Assembly: GCA_000802095.1 (NCBI GenBank)
Contig: JUEB01000028.1
Coordinates: 1-60,859, forward strand
From: Peptococcaceae bacterium BICA1-7
GTDB lineage: Bacteria; Bacillota; Desulfotomaculia; Desulfotomaculales; Desulfocucumaceae
Length of the DNA: 60,859 nucleotides
Reading direction: 5' to 3'
Made by a program: the position numbers and the translations under genes. Shown one piece after another: positions 1 through 8,087 of this stretch; the stretch's first letter is position 1, and every line of letters begins with the position of its first letter. Below the pieces are notes generated by a model. The model made no database searches and was not told where the DNA came from. It saw only the letters and a program-made list of their open reading frames with translations.

Positions 1-331
<331 letters not shown>

Positions 332-392
332 AATAACCTATAGCGCATATTTGTTCTCTTTATGAACTGTGAAGTTTTGAAGGTGTGAAATC

Positions 393-487
393 AGCTTTCA
401 GCAATCAGCGCTCAGCTATCAGCATAGAAGGCACTTGCAAGGCAAATGCAAAGAAACTGACGGCTGACGGCTGATAACTGACAACTA
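393..487. repeat. CAGC/CTGA micro-repeat inverted repeat in the 23S-5S spacer
   Basis: The spacer holds short, nearly tandem units (TCAGC, ATCAGC, CTATCAGC) on its left side, and their reverse complements (GACGGCTGA, CGGCTGATAACTGA) on its right side, so the RNA can fold into a long imperfect hairpin. The same unit family recurs in the hairpin at 44501-44573. It may take part in processing of the rRNA precursor or be a dispersed repeat that inserted there; the sequence does not decide. Confidence 0.6.
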
Positions 488-492
488 AAAAG

Positions 493-609
493 TTTTCTGG
501 TGACCATACCGGAGGGGCCACACCCGTTCCCATCCCGAACACGGTAGTTAAGTCCTCCAGGGCCGATGGTACTTGGATTTATCCTGGAAGAGTAGGTCGT
601 CGCCAGAAT
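493..609 (+). rRNA. rrf: 5S ribosomal RNA
   Basis: About 117 bases with the typical 5S layout. The 5' strand TTCTGGTGACCATACC pairs with the 3' strand GTCGTCGCCAGAAT, and the conserved CACACCCGTTCCCATCCCGAACACGG segment lies between. It is the last gene of the rRNA operon and is followed within about 10 bases by a strong hairpin terminator. Ends are estimated from pairing of the terminal helix and may be off by one or two bases. Confidence 0.95.
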
Positions 610-618
610 TAAATTTAA

Positions 619-657
619 AGAATCCCTGTGCTGAGAAGCGCAGGGATTCTGTTTTTA
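619..657 (+). terminator. rRNA operon terminator
   Basis: A 10-base stem (AGAATCCCTG at 619-628, CAGGGATTCT at 641-650) with a 12-base loop is followed by GTTTTTA. It sits directly after 5S rRNA. The GGGATTC core recurs in other terminator hairpins of this window (33743 and 59838). Confidence 0.9.
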
Positions 658-712
658 TCAATATATAGGAATACAATATATCGAACCTCGAATTTGGAAC
701 TTCGAGCAGGGG

Positions 713-743
713 GAGTAGGTCGTCGCCGGAATTAATTTTAAAG
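713..743 (+). repeat. Duplicated 3' tail of 5S rRNA
   Basis: Bases 713-743 repeat the end of 5S rRNA plus its first downstream bases (590-620) with two mismatches over 31 bases: GAGTAGGTCGTCGCC is identical, then GGAATTAATTTTAAAG stands against AGAATTAAATTTAAAG. No full 5S gene precedes it. A degenerate TTCGAGG-type micro-repeat (about 680-708) sits just upstream. It is most simply a relic of an rRNA-operon rearrangement or repeat insertion. Confidence 0.75.
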
Positions 744-821
744 GCTTTCGCGTAATATGTGCAGGTCCTTTTCATACTAACTCTAGGAAGGGATTCTGTT
801 ACCTTGGTGAAACAGCAGGGC

Positions 822-1184
822 CTAACTGAACATGCTGTAGAAGGCCAGCCCTGCAAGAGCACTAAAAATGATGCCAATTACACCAAATGCCAGAACCACA
901 ATATTTAAAATCCCTTGAAGCTTAAAATAAGTTGCCAGACTGGCGATTAACGAGTTTACTTCTGCCAGATTTTCGTCTCCAGAAGTAAGAAGGGCATCGG
1001 CAGCATTTTTGGCGGCTCTTAATTTAATCCCCAGGATAATCATTATAACTCCAGGGGCCGCTCCAATTAAATAGAACCAGACCCCGGAAATGGCAGACAG
1101 GACTCCTAAGATAATAGTCATGATAGATACAAAGCCCGCCCATTTACTCAGATCACTGAGTTGCTCCCTTTGAAGCAATGTCAT
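822..1184 (-). CDS. Small integral membrane protein, DUF5362-like
   Basis: About 120 residues with roughly four hydrophobic segments: two in the first half (around residues 15-55 of the longest reading), then a polar stretch with alanines and a charged helix, and two more in the last 40 residues. The layout resembles small membrane proteins grouped as DUF5362, whose function is unknown. The start is uncertain. ATG at 1184 has the purine-rich GAAGGGAG only 2 bases upstream. TTG at 1178 would have it at 8 bases, and an in-frame TTG at 1196 has no ribosome binding site. It faces away from the pdx operon and has no partner in its direction. Confidence 0.7.
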   Translation of the reverse strand: MTLLQREQLSDLSKWAGFVSIMTIILGVLSAISGVWFYLIGAAPGVIMIILGIKLRAAKNAADALLTSGDENLAEVNSLIASLATYFKLQGILNIVVLAFGVIGIIFSALAGLAFYSMFS

Positions 1185-1331
1185 CGCTCCCTTCAAAAAA
1201 AGTATTTTAAAACATATTCCATAAAATTCAACATATTACACAGTAACCCTTTTTGTGTATGTAAATAATGAAAAATAAGGTATAAAATGATAGATTGATA
1301 CCCGGTTTTTTAAGAGACGCTGCCTAAAAAC

Positions 1332-1360
1332 TTGTTTTTGGTGGTAGGATATTGTAAAAT
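1332..1360 (+). promoter_or_regulatory. Predicted sigma-A promoter for pdxS-pdxT
   Basis: A -35-like TTGTTT (1332-1337), 17 bases, then a -10-like TAAAAT (1355-1360). It lies about 40 bases before the pdxS start and nothing else intervenes. Confidence 0.5.
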
Positions 1361-1401
1361 ATCTTGATAGTTAGGAAATACAGGTATGGGAGGAAATACA
1401 G

Positions 1402-2286
1402 GTGGCAGAAAAAGGTACCCTTAAGGTGAAAACCGGCCTGGCAGAAATGCTTAAGGGCGGAGTAATAATGGATGTGACTACCCCGGAGCAGGCTAAAATA
1501 GCCGAGGAGGCGGGGGCTTGCGCGGTGATGGCCCTGGAGCGTGTTCCGGCCGATATAAGGGCGGCCGGTGGAGTTGCCAGGATGGCCGACCCCACCATAA
1601 TAAAAGCTATTATGGAGACTGTAACTATACCGGTAATGGCCAAGGTAAGAATTGGCCATTTTGTGGAGGCCCAGATACTGGAGCATCTGGGTGTGGACTA
1701 TATTGACGAGAGTGAGGTGCTCACCCCGGCTGACGAGCAGCACCACATAGACAAGCAGGCCTTTAAGGTCCCCTTTGTCTGCGGGGCCAGGAACCTTGGG
1801 GAGGCACTGAGAAGAATAGGCGAGGGGGCCGCCATGATTAGAACCAAGGGTGAGCCCGGTACCGGTAACGTTGTTGAGGCTGTAAGGCATATGCGTATGG
1901 TCATGGGTGAAATAAGACGGCTGCAGAATATGCCCAGGGAAGAGCTTATGGCGTCGGCCAAGGAAATGGGCGCCCCCTACGAGCTTGTCTTATGGGTGGC
2001 TGAAAACGGACGGCTGCCGGTGGTTAATTTCGCAGCAGGCGGTATAGCTACCCCGGCCGATGCTGCATTGATGATGCAACTGGGCTGTGACGGCATATTC
2101 GTGGGGTCCGGGATATTCAAATCCAATAATCCGGCTGCGAGGGCAAAGGCTGTGGTGGCAGCCACAACTCACTACAAGGATTCTAAAATTCTGGCAGAGG
2201 TTTCCAATAACCTGGGTGAGGCCATGCCGGGGCTGGAAATTGCAAGTATACAGCCGGATCAAAGGATGCAGGACCGGGGCTGGTGA
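1402..2286 (+). CDS. pdxS: Pyridoxal 5'-phosphate synthase, lyase subunit PdxS
   Basis: 294 residues, the usual length of PdxS. This subunit condenses ribose 5-phosphate (or ribulose 5-phosphate), glyceraldehyde 3-phosphate and ammonia into pyridoxal 5'-phosphate as a dodecamer fed with ammonia by PdxT. The (beta/alpha)8 barrel shows the family signatures GGVARMADP, the lysine in [35 protein letters not shown] and the C-terminal [12 protein letters not shown] phosphate-binding segment. GTG at 1402 is preferred because GGGAGG lies 8 bases upstream. pdxT follows after 52 bases, so the two probably share the promoter at 1332. Confidence 0.97.
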   Translation: MAEKGTLKVKTGLAEMLKGGVIMDVTTPEQAKIAEEAGACAVMALERVPADIRAAGGVARMADPTIIKAIMETVTIPVMAKVRIGHFVEAQILEHLGVDYIDESEVLTPADEQHHIDKQAFKVPFVCGARNLGEALRRIGEGAAMIRTKGEPGTGNVVEAVRHMRMVMGEIRRLQNMPREELMASAKEMGAPYELVLWVAENGRLPVVNFAAGGIATPADAALMMQLGCDGIFVGSGIFKSNNPAARAKAVVAATTHYKDSKILAEVSNNLGEAMPGLEIASIQPDQRMQDRGW

Positions 2287-2322
2287 TTCTCGAGGTTCGA
2301 GGTTCGAAGTTCGAGATTCGAA
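2286..2322. repeat. TTCGAGG-type tandem micro-repeat between pdxS and pdxT
   Basis: Four to five imperfect 7-8 base units (TCTCGAGG, TTCGAGG, TTCGAAG, TTCGAGA, TTCGAA) lie between the pdxS stop and the ribosome binding site of pdxT. The related sequence TCGAACCTCGAATTTGGAACTTCGAG occurs at 680-708. The repeat sits inside what should be a single transcript. Confidence 0.7.
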
Positions 2323-2338
2323 TGGAAGGAAGATATAG

Positions 2339-2917
2339 ATGCTTATAGGGGTGCTGGCCCTGCAGGGAGCTTTCAGAGAGCATGAGAAGATGCTTAGGGC
2401 CTGCAAAGAGAATATAGAAACCAGGCAGGTACGTCTGCCCGGCCAGTTGGAAGGAATTGACGGGCTGGTTATTCCCGGTGGGGAAAGTACTACCATGGGG
2501 AAGCTCATGATAGAATTCGGCCTGCTTGATCCCATAAGGGCGCTGGGGAGCCGGGGGGTGCCCATATTCGGCACCTGTGCGGGACTGATCATGCTGGCAA
2601 AGGACATTGTCGGGTCGGATCAGCCCAGCCTGGGACTGATGGATATTTCCGTGGAGCGCAATGCCTTTGGACGGCAGGTAGAAAGTTTTGAAGATGACCT
2701 GGACATTCCGGACATGGGGGAAGATCCTTTCCGGGCTGTTTTTATCAGGGCGCCATATATACTGTCTGTGGGAAGTGGCGTTAAGGTGCTGGCCCAGTTC
2801 GGAGACAAGATTGTTTTCGCGCGCCAGGGACATCTTCTGGCAGCGGCCTTTCACCCGGAATTAACCGGGGACTACAGGGTACACCGCTATTTCCTGGAAA
2901 CTGCTTTTGTTGACTAG
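2339..2917 (+). CDS. pdxT: Pyridoxal 5'-phosphate synthase, glutaminase subunit PdxT
   Basis: 192 residues, full length for PdxT, the class I glutamine amidotransferase that hydrolyses glutamine and channels ammonia to PdxS. The catalytic triad is visible: nucleophile Cys80 in GTCAG, and His172 and Glu174 in HPEL. The oxyanion-hole segment PGGEST is at residues 46-51 and the N-terminus IGVLALQGAFREH is typical. ATG at 2339 has GGAAGG about 9 bases upstream. It lies directly after pdxS on the same strand, the usual arrangement. Confidence 0.97.
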   Translation: MLIGVLALQGAFREHEKMLRACKENIETRQVRLPGQLEGIDGLVIPGGESTTMGKLMIEFGLLDPIRALGSRGVPIFGTCAGLIMLAKDIVGSDQPSLGLMDISVERNAFGRQVESFEDDLDIPDMGEDPFRAVFIRAPYILSVGSGVKVLAQFGDKIVFARQGHLLAAAFHPELTGDYRVHRYFLETAFVD

Positions 2918-2952
2918 TGAAGAGTTTCTGGGATTTAAAAGCTTTTTTAGGT

Positions 2953-2982
2953 TTGATTAAATCGTAAGAAAACTTTGATAAT
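2953..2982 (+). promoter_or_regulatory. Predicted promoter of the T-box leader
   Basis: TTGATT (2953-2958), 18 bases, GATAAT (2977-2982). It lies after pdxT and before the structured leader, so the leader transcript would begin near 2990. Confidence 0.4.
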
Positions 2983-3042
2983 AGTGATCCCTATTGCAAA
3001 TAGCTGTCACATGTAGTAATATTTTAAGCAAGTTTAATAAGG

Positions 3043-3332
3043 AAAGGGAACACAGCCTTCTCAAGGAATGTTCCCGATATAAACCCGGTGAAGGGGTAAA
3101 AGTAGTCCGTCGTAACCTTTTAGAGAGCCGGTGGTGGTGTGAACCGGTAGGAACGGCAGGATGAATTCGGCTCCCTGGAGGGGGTTTGCTGAAAGCAAAG
3201 TAGGCAAACACGGGCAGTTCCCGTTAACACAGATTAAAGAGGACCGGATTTTTTCCGGTCAAAAAGGGTGGCACCGCGGGAGATAATCCTCTCGTCCCTG
3301 TAATATTTCAGGGGACGGGGGGGTTTTTATTT
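3043..3332 (+). promoter_or_regulatory. T-box riboswitch leader with terminator
   Basis: A tRNA-sensing transcription-attenuation leader. The diagnostic T-box GGGTGGCACCGCGGG is at 3266-3280. The Stem I features are present: AGTA at about 3108, AGAGAGCCGG, the GGTG apical segment and GAACCGG, then GATGAA before the specifier region. The terminator is CGTCCCTG...CAGGGGACG followed by a G and T run (3293-3332); the T-box can pair into the competing antiterminator. It controls the aminotransferase-serA pair downstream. The triplet directly after GAA (3163-3167) is TTC (Phe), and one base later it is TCG (Ser). The downstream genes favour serine, but the codon is not settled from sequence alone. 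Confidence 0.93.
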
Positions 3333-3386
3333 ATGTGAGGAATTATTTTACATTTATATTTTCAAGAATAAAGGAGAGATTCAACT

Positions 3387-4538
3387 ATGCAGGATAAGCA
3401 ATACCTTATGATTCCAGGTCCCACGCAGGTACCTCCGGCGGTGGTGGCGGCCATTTCACGTCCCATAATAGGACACCGGACTGAAGAGTTTGCTGATATG
3501 AATAGGCGGATTGTGGAAAGACTTCAGGTAGTCTTTCAGACCCAAAATGATATTTTTGTGCTTACCCACTCCGGCACCGGCGCAATGGAAACAGCCATCG
3601 CCAATACCGTGTCGCCGGGAGATAAAGTACTGGCCCTGGTTACCGGTAATTTCGGCGAAAGGTTTGCCAAGATGGCCAGGGAATACGGGGCAGATGTGGA
3701 TGAGGTAAATTTTGGCTGGGCCAGGTGCGTTGACCTGAAGATAGTGGAAGAGAAACTGGCCTCCAACAGCTACAAAGTGGTGCTGGCTACACAGAATGAA
3801 ACCTCCACCGGTGTAACCAATGATATAGCCGGAATAGGCGCCCTGGTAGGAAAAACTACAGCCCTGCTGCTGGTGGACGGGGTGAGTGGAGTGGGCGGCA
3901 TAGAAATTAAAATGGACCGGTGGAATGTTGACATACTGGTAACCGCCTCACAGAAATCAATGATGCTGCCCCCGGGCCTGGCCATGGTGGCGGTAAGTCA
4001 GAAGGCATGGAAAGTTGTGGAGAGCAACAAGTCCCCCAGGTTTTATCTGAGCCTCCCGGCGGCAAAGAAGAATTATGATAAGTGGAATACCGCCTATACT
4101 CCGGGAGTCACCCTTTTCGCCGGGCTTGACGCGGCTTTGGAGATGATGATGACCGAGGGGATGGAAAATGTATACGCCCGTCATAAGCTCTTAGCCAAGG
4201 CTGCCAGGGCGGCCGTAAAAGCTATGGGACTTGAGCTTTTTGTTCCCGACGATGCCTACGCCTCGCCGGTAATCACCGCCGTTAAGGCCCCGGAAGGTAT
4301 TAACGGGGATGACATCCGCAAAGTGCTTAAAAAAGAATTCGGAGTCACCTTTGCCGGAGGGCAGGGCGTAATGAAGGGCAAGATTTTCAGGATTGCCCAC
4401 ATGGGATTCTCAGACAAGATGGATGTAATAATTGCCATAAGTGCGCTGGAGATGGCCTTATCCCGCATAGGGCACCCGGTGGAATTGGGCAAAGGGGTTA
4501 AGGCGGCACAACAGGTTTTTCTGGGAGGTAATGAATAA
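3387..4538 (+). CDS. Class V aminotransferase (serine/alanine-glyoxylate type)
   Basis: 383 residues, a PLP-dependent fold-type I enzyme of the alanine-glyoxylate/serine-pyruvate aminotransferase family. The N-terminal MIPGPTQVPP and the substrate segment HSGTGAMETA are typical, and the PLP lysine is Lys190 in TASQKSMMLPPG. It stops one base before the serA start and shares the T-box leader, which suggests that it supplies the phosphoserine aminotransferase step usually done by SerC. That role is inferred from context; glyoxylate or pyruvate amination remains possible. The start at 3387 follows AAGGAGAG at a good distance. Confidence 0.88.
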   Translation: MQDKQYLMIPGPTQVPPAVVAAISRPIIGHRTEEFADMNRRIVERLQVVFQTQNDIFVLTHSGTGAMETAIANTVSPGDKVLALVTGNFGERFAKMAREYGADVDEVNFGWARCVDLKIVEEKLASNSYKVVLATQNETSTGVTNDIAGIGALVGKTTALLLVDGVSGVGGIEIKMDRWNVDILVTASQKSMMLPPGLAMVAVSQKAWKVVESNKSPRFYLSLPAAKKNYDKWNTAYTPGVTLFAGLDAALEMMMTEGMENVYARHKLLAKAARAAVKAMGLELFVPDDAYASPVITAVKAPEGINGDDIRKVLKKEFGVTFAGGQGVMKGKIFRIAHMGFSDKMDVIIAISALEMALSRIGHPVELGKGVKAAQQVFLGGNE

Positions 4539-6119
4539 ATGAAAGTTCTGGTAATGGATGGAGTGTCGGAGGCAGGCCTGGCCCCCCTCCGGCAAAATAG
4601 CGATATAGAAGTGGTTATAGGCAAGAAAATGACCGAAGACGAACTGGTGGAGGTAATACCCCAGTACGACGGCATGATCGTCAGAAGCGCCACCAAGGTC
4701 ACCGCCAGGGTTTTAGAGGCGGCTGATAGGCTAAAGGTAGTGGGCCGGGCCGGCGTGGGAGTTGACAATATCGACCTGGAGGCATCCACCCGCAAGGGGG
4801 TGCTGGTGGTCAACGCTCCCGATGGCAATACCATAGCTGCCACCGAGCACACCATCGCCATGATGCTGGCCCTGGCCCGCAACGTGCCCCAGGCTGTGGC
4901 CAAGATGAAGGAAGGTATATGGGATAAAAAGGCTTTCCTGGGGGTGGAGCTGAGAGGCAAGACACTGGGAATAGTAGGCCTGGGCAGAATAGGTTCCTCG
5001 GTGGCTACAAGGGCCCATGCTCTGGAGATGGATGTAATTGGGTACGACCCTTTTATAACCGAGGAGAAGGCCTCCAGTATGGCTATTGAGCTGGTAAGCC
5101 TGGAGGATCTGTACAGGCGGGCGGACTTTATCACAGTGCACATGCCCAAGACCAAGGAAACCTACCGGATGATCAATGACAAGGCCATCTCCTTTATGAA
5201 AAAGGGTGTCTGCATTATCAACTGCGCCCGGGGAGGAATAATAGATGAGGAGGCCCTGTACAGGGCCATGGAAGAGGGCAAGGTGGCCGGGGCGGCCCTG
5301 GATGTTTTCGAGAAAGAGCCCAATACTGAAAGCCCCCTGCTAAAGCTGCCCAATTTTATAGCCACTCCCCACCTGGGGGCCTCCACAAAGGAAGCCCAGC
5401 TAAACGTGGCAGTGGACGTTTCCGAGGAAATAGTGTCCGCCCTCACAGGGAATATGGTTAAGAATACGGTAAACATACCATCCATCAGTCCCAATACACT
5501 GGCGGTGGTAAAGCCGTATCTGGGTCTGGCTGAAAAGCTGGGCCGCTTTCAGGCTCACCTTGCCGCCGGTCGCATCAACAAGGTGGAGGTAATATACAGC
5601 GGTGACTTTGCCAAGCAGGAAGTGGCTCCCATAACCACAGCGGTGATAAAGGGGCTGTTGGACCCCATACTGCAGGAGGCGGTAAACTTTGTGAATGCGC
5701 CTATGCTGGCCAAAAGCAGGGGAATCCAGGTGCTTTCCGCAGTTGATGGCATGAACGAGGGCTATTCCAGCCTGATTACCGTCAAGGTGTATTCCAATAA
5801 AGAAGAAAAGACTATTTCCGGGACACTATTCGGGGAAAATGACCCCAGGATAGTACTTATTGACGGCTACCGGGTGGACGCTGTTCCCAACGGCTATATG
5901 CTGTATGTGCCTCACATTGACAGGCCAAGGATTATAGGCCCGGTGGGAACCCTTATCGGTGATCACAATATAAATATAGCCACCATGCAGGTGGGCAGAA
6001 AGCAGATAGGGGGAAAAGCCATCATGCTGCTTTCTGTTGACGGAGAGGTGCCTGAGGAAACCCTGAAGAAGATTGCGGAGCTAGAAGGGGTACAGGATGT
6101 AAAGCTTATAAAACTCTAA
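4539..6119 (+). CDS. serA: D-3-phosphoglycerate dehydrogenase
   Basis: 526 residues, the long form of SerA, which oxidises 3-phosphoglycerate to 3-phosphohydroxypyruvate with NAD+ in the first step of serine synthesis. In order: a substrate-binding domain split around the NAD domain (LGIVGLGRIGSSVA Rossmann motif near residue 145, then RGGIIDEEAL and the catalytic histidine in TPHLGAST near 285), an intervening domain, and a C-terminal ACT domain (RPRIIGPVGTLIGDHNIN) as in serine-sensing forms. The ATG abuts the stop codon of the aminotransferase, so the two are translationally coupled and both lie under the T-box. Confidence 0.97.
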   Translation: MKVLVMDGVSEAGLAPLRQNSDIEVVIGKKMTEDELVEVIPQYDGMIVRSATKVTARVLEAADRLKVVGRAGVGVDNIDLEASTRKGVLVVNAPDGNTIAATEHTIAMMLALARNVPQAVAKMKEGIWDKKAFLGVELRGKTLGIVGLGRIGSSVATRAHALEMDVIGYDPFITEEKASSMAIELVSLEDLYRRADFITVHMPKTKETYRMINDKAISFMKKGVCIINCARGGIIDEEALYRAMEEGKVAGAALDVFEKEPNTESPLLKLPNFIATPHLGASTKEAQLNVAVDVSEEIVSALTGNMVKNTVNIPSISPNTLAVVKPYLGLAEKLGRFQAHLAAGRINKVEVIYSGDFAKQEVAPITTAVIKGLLDPILQEAVNFVNAPMLAKSRGIQVLSAVDGMNEGYSSLITVKVYSNKEEKTISGTLFGENDPRIVLIDGYRVDAVPNGYMLYVPHIDRPRIIGPVGTLIGDHNINIATMQVGRKQIGGKAIMLLSVDGEVPEETLKKIAELEGVQDVKLIKL

Positions 6120-6162
6120 TCAGATCAGCTGTTTTGGCAGTATAAAAGCATATAAGCTGTAT

Positions 6163-6206
6163 AAAGGGTGTAAGGCGGTCTTTTAGGCCGTGGGCACCCT
6201 TTTTTA
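6163..6206 (+). terminator. Terminator after serA
   Basis: AAGGGTG ... GCACCCTT with an inner AAGGCGG/GGCCGT pairing is followed by a run of seven T. It separates the serine operon from serS. Confidence 0.75.
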
Positions 6207-6229
6207 TTGCACGTGGGAGACCTTTAGGG

Positions 6230-6258
6230 TTGTAATGGTGCTAAATTTTGGGTAAATT
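6230..6258 (+). promoter_or_regulatory. Predicted promoter for serS
   Basis: TTGTAA (6230-6235), a 17-base spacer, TAAATT (6253-6258), about 35 bases before the serS start. There is no T-box in front of serS itself. Confidence 0.45.
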
Positions 6259-6292
6259 AGTATAAGAGCAATGTATTGGCGGAGGTTAAAAA

Positions 6293-7561
6293 ATGCTTGA
6301 TATAAAATTACTGCGGGGAAACCCAGGGGTGGTCAGGGAGGCCCTTAACAAAAGAGGATCGGACCTTGACCTGAATCCTTTTTTAAATTTGGAGGAGAAG
6401 CGCCGGGAAAAGCTGGCGGTGGTTGAGCAGCTGAAAAACCGGAGAAATGTTGTTTCTGAGGAAATAGGCCGGCTCAAGCGGGAGGGTAATGAGGCCGCCG
6501 ACATGGTGGCAGAAATGCGCCAGGTGTCACAAAACATAAAAGAGCTGGACGATGAATTAAGGGATATAGAGGCTGAGCTGCAGGGCTTTCTTCTAACCAT
6601 ACCCAATGTTCCACATGAAACAGTGCCCGTGGGCAGGGATGCCCAGGACAATGTGGAGGTTTACCGCCACGGTGAGCCGGGCAGCCCCGGCTTTGCCGTT
6701 AAGCCCCACTGGGAGGTGGGGGAGTCCTTTGATATACTGGACTTCGAGAGGGGAAGCAAGGTCTCCGGGGCCAGGTTTACCTTTTATAAGGGAGCTGGCG
6801 CGCGCCTGGAAAGGGCGGTTATAAATTTTATGCTGGACCTGCATATAACGGAGCACGGCTATGTAGAAGTTTTGCCTCCCTATATGGTGAACAGCGGCAG
6901 CATGCTGGGCACCGGGCAGCTTCCCAAGTTTGCCGAGGATATGTTCAAGGTGGAGGGAACCGACTATTACCTGATACCAACCGCCGAGGTTCCGGTTACC
7001 AACCTCTACAGCGGGGAGATACTGGACGGGTCCAGGCTGACCATTTCCCACTGCGCCTACAGCGCCTGCTTCAGGGCTGAGGCCGGTGCGGCAGGAAGAG
7101 ATACCAGGGGTCTGATCAGGCAGCACCAGTTCAATAAGGTGGAGCTGGTTAAGTTTACCCGGCCGGAGGATTCCTATGAAGAGCATGAGAAACTGACCTG
7201 GCATGCCCAGAGGGTGCTGCAGGTACTGGAGATACCCTACCGGGTGGTCTGCCTCAGCACCGGGGACATGGGTTTCAGCTCCGCCAAGACTTACGATATT
7301 GAGGTGTGGATGCCCAGCTACAACGACTATAAGGAAATTTCCTCCTGCAGTAACTTTGAGGACTTCCAGGCCAGAAGGGCCAATATAAGATTTAAGGACG
7401 GCAAGGAAAAGCCCAGGTTTGTGCACACCCTGAACGGGTCGGGGCTGGCTGTGGGCAGAACGGTGGCCGCCATACTGGAAAACTGCCAGCAGGAAGACGG
7501 CAGTGTAAAGATTCCGGGACCCCTGGTGAGATATATGGGGGGTATGGAGAAAATAGGTTAA
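6293..7561 (+). CDS. serS: Seryl-tRNA synthetase
   Basis: 422 residues, normal for bacterial SerRS, a cytoplasmic class II synthetase that charges tRNA-Ser. The N-terminal 100 residues form the long coiled-coil arm (charged heptads such as [18 protein letters not shown]). Class II motif 2 is seen in [21 protein letters not shown] and motif 3 in [23 protein letters not shown] lies 7 bases before ATG 6293. Two tRNA-Ser genes follow directly, so synthetase and substrates are neighbours; a separate promoter serves the tRNAs. Confidence 0.98.
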   Translation: MLDIKLLRGNPGVVREALNKRGSDLDLNPFLNLEEKRREKLAVVEQLKNRRNVVSEEIGRLKREGNEAADMVAEMRQVSQNIKELDDELRDIEAELQGFLLTIPNVPHETVPVGRDAQDNVEVYRHGEPGSPGFAVKPHWEVGESFDILDFERGSKVSGARFTFYKGAGARLERAVINFMLDLHITEHGYVEVLPPYMVNSGSMLGTGQLPKFAEDMFKVEGTDYYLIPTAEVPVTNLYSGEILDGSRLTISHCAYSACFRAEAGAAGRDTRGLIRQHQFNKVELVKFTRPEDSYEEHEKLTWHAQRVLQVLEIPYRVVCLSTGDMGFSSAKTYDIEVWMPSYNDYKEISSCSNFEDFQARRANIRFKDGKEKPRFVHTLNGSGLAVGRTVAAILENCQQEDGSVKIPGPLVRYMGGMEKIG

Positions 7562-7614
7562 AAATATGGGGCTGTGGTCGGGGTAATTAGTCAGATTTGG
7601 CAAAATTAGCTCTG

Positions 7615-7643
7615 TTGACACGCTATGGGGGCTATGCTATACT
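7615..7643 (+). promoter_or_regulatory. Promoter of the tRNA-Ser pair
   Basis: A perfect TTGACA (7615-7620), a 17-base spacer and TATACT (7638-7643), near consensus. Between it and the first tRNA is a short tandem repeat GAAGTGA GAAGTGA GAAG (about 7666-7682). Confidence 0.8.
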
Positions 7644-7706
7644 AATTATTGCCGCAACCAAGAGAAGTGAGAAGTGAGAAGTCTCTCGCTTCCAGCCTCT
7701 CAACAC

Positions 7707-7796
7707 GGAGGGGTGTCCGAGCGGTTGAAGGAGGCGGTCTTGAAAACCGTTGAACCTTTACGGGTTCCGTGGGTTCGAATCCCACTCCCTCCGCCA
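7707..7796 (+). tRNA. tRNA-Ser (anticodon TGA)
   Basis: The acceptor stem GGAGGGG pairs with the 3' strand. The anticodon loop reads CTTGAAA with TGA in the middle, and there is a long variable arm as expected for serine tRNAs. The T-loop is GGTTCGAATCC, and CCA is encoded at 7794-7796. It decodes UCA and other UCN codons by wobble. Confidence 0.97.
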
Positions 7797-7845
7797 CAGA
7801 TAAAAAAGTAGTCTGACCCCGGTCATTCTACCAATATACACACAC

Positions 7846-7940
7846 GGAGAGCTGGCCGAGTAGGTTGAAGGCGCTCGCCTGCTAAGCGAGTAGACGGTTC
7901 TAAAGCTGTCTCGAGGGTTCGAATCCCTCGCTCTCCGCCA
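7846..7940 (+). tRNA. tRNA-Ser (anticodon GCT)
   Basis: The acceptor GGAGAGC pairs with GCTCTCC. The anticodon loop is CTGCTAA, giving GCT for AGC/AGU codons. A long variable arm, the T-loop GGTTCGAATCC and encoded CCA are present. It is co-transcribed with the upstream tRNA-Ser; a terminator follows 4 bases later. Confidence 0.97.
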
Positions 7941-7943
7941 CTT

Positions 7944-7977
7944 AAAAAGGCTGTTGGATAATATCCACAGCCTTTTT
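7944..7977 (+). terminator. Terminator of the tRNA-Ser pair
   Basis: AAAAAGGCTG...CAGCCTTTTT hairpin with an inner TGGAT/ATCCA pairing and a T run. Confidence 0.85.
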
Positions 7978-8087
7978 GCTGTTTCAGTGGCCAGGGAAGG
8001 GGACTGTACCGGAGGGCATATGTGGAATTTGTGGTAGTAATGTATTATAATGGGTTTAAAATTAGATGCAACCGGGGGTGGTTAGGT

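Noticed and set aside
393-487. CRISPR-like short repeats in the rRNA spacer
   Set aside because: Units are 6-9 bases and abutting, with no unique spacers; no cas genes are in the window.
548-877. 109-codon frame over 5S rRNA and its duplicate tail
   Set aside because: It overlaps the 5S gene and terminator, has no binding site, and reads like translated rRNA.
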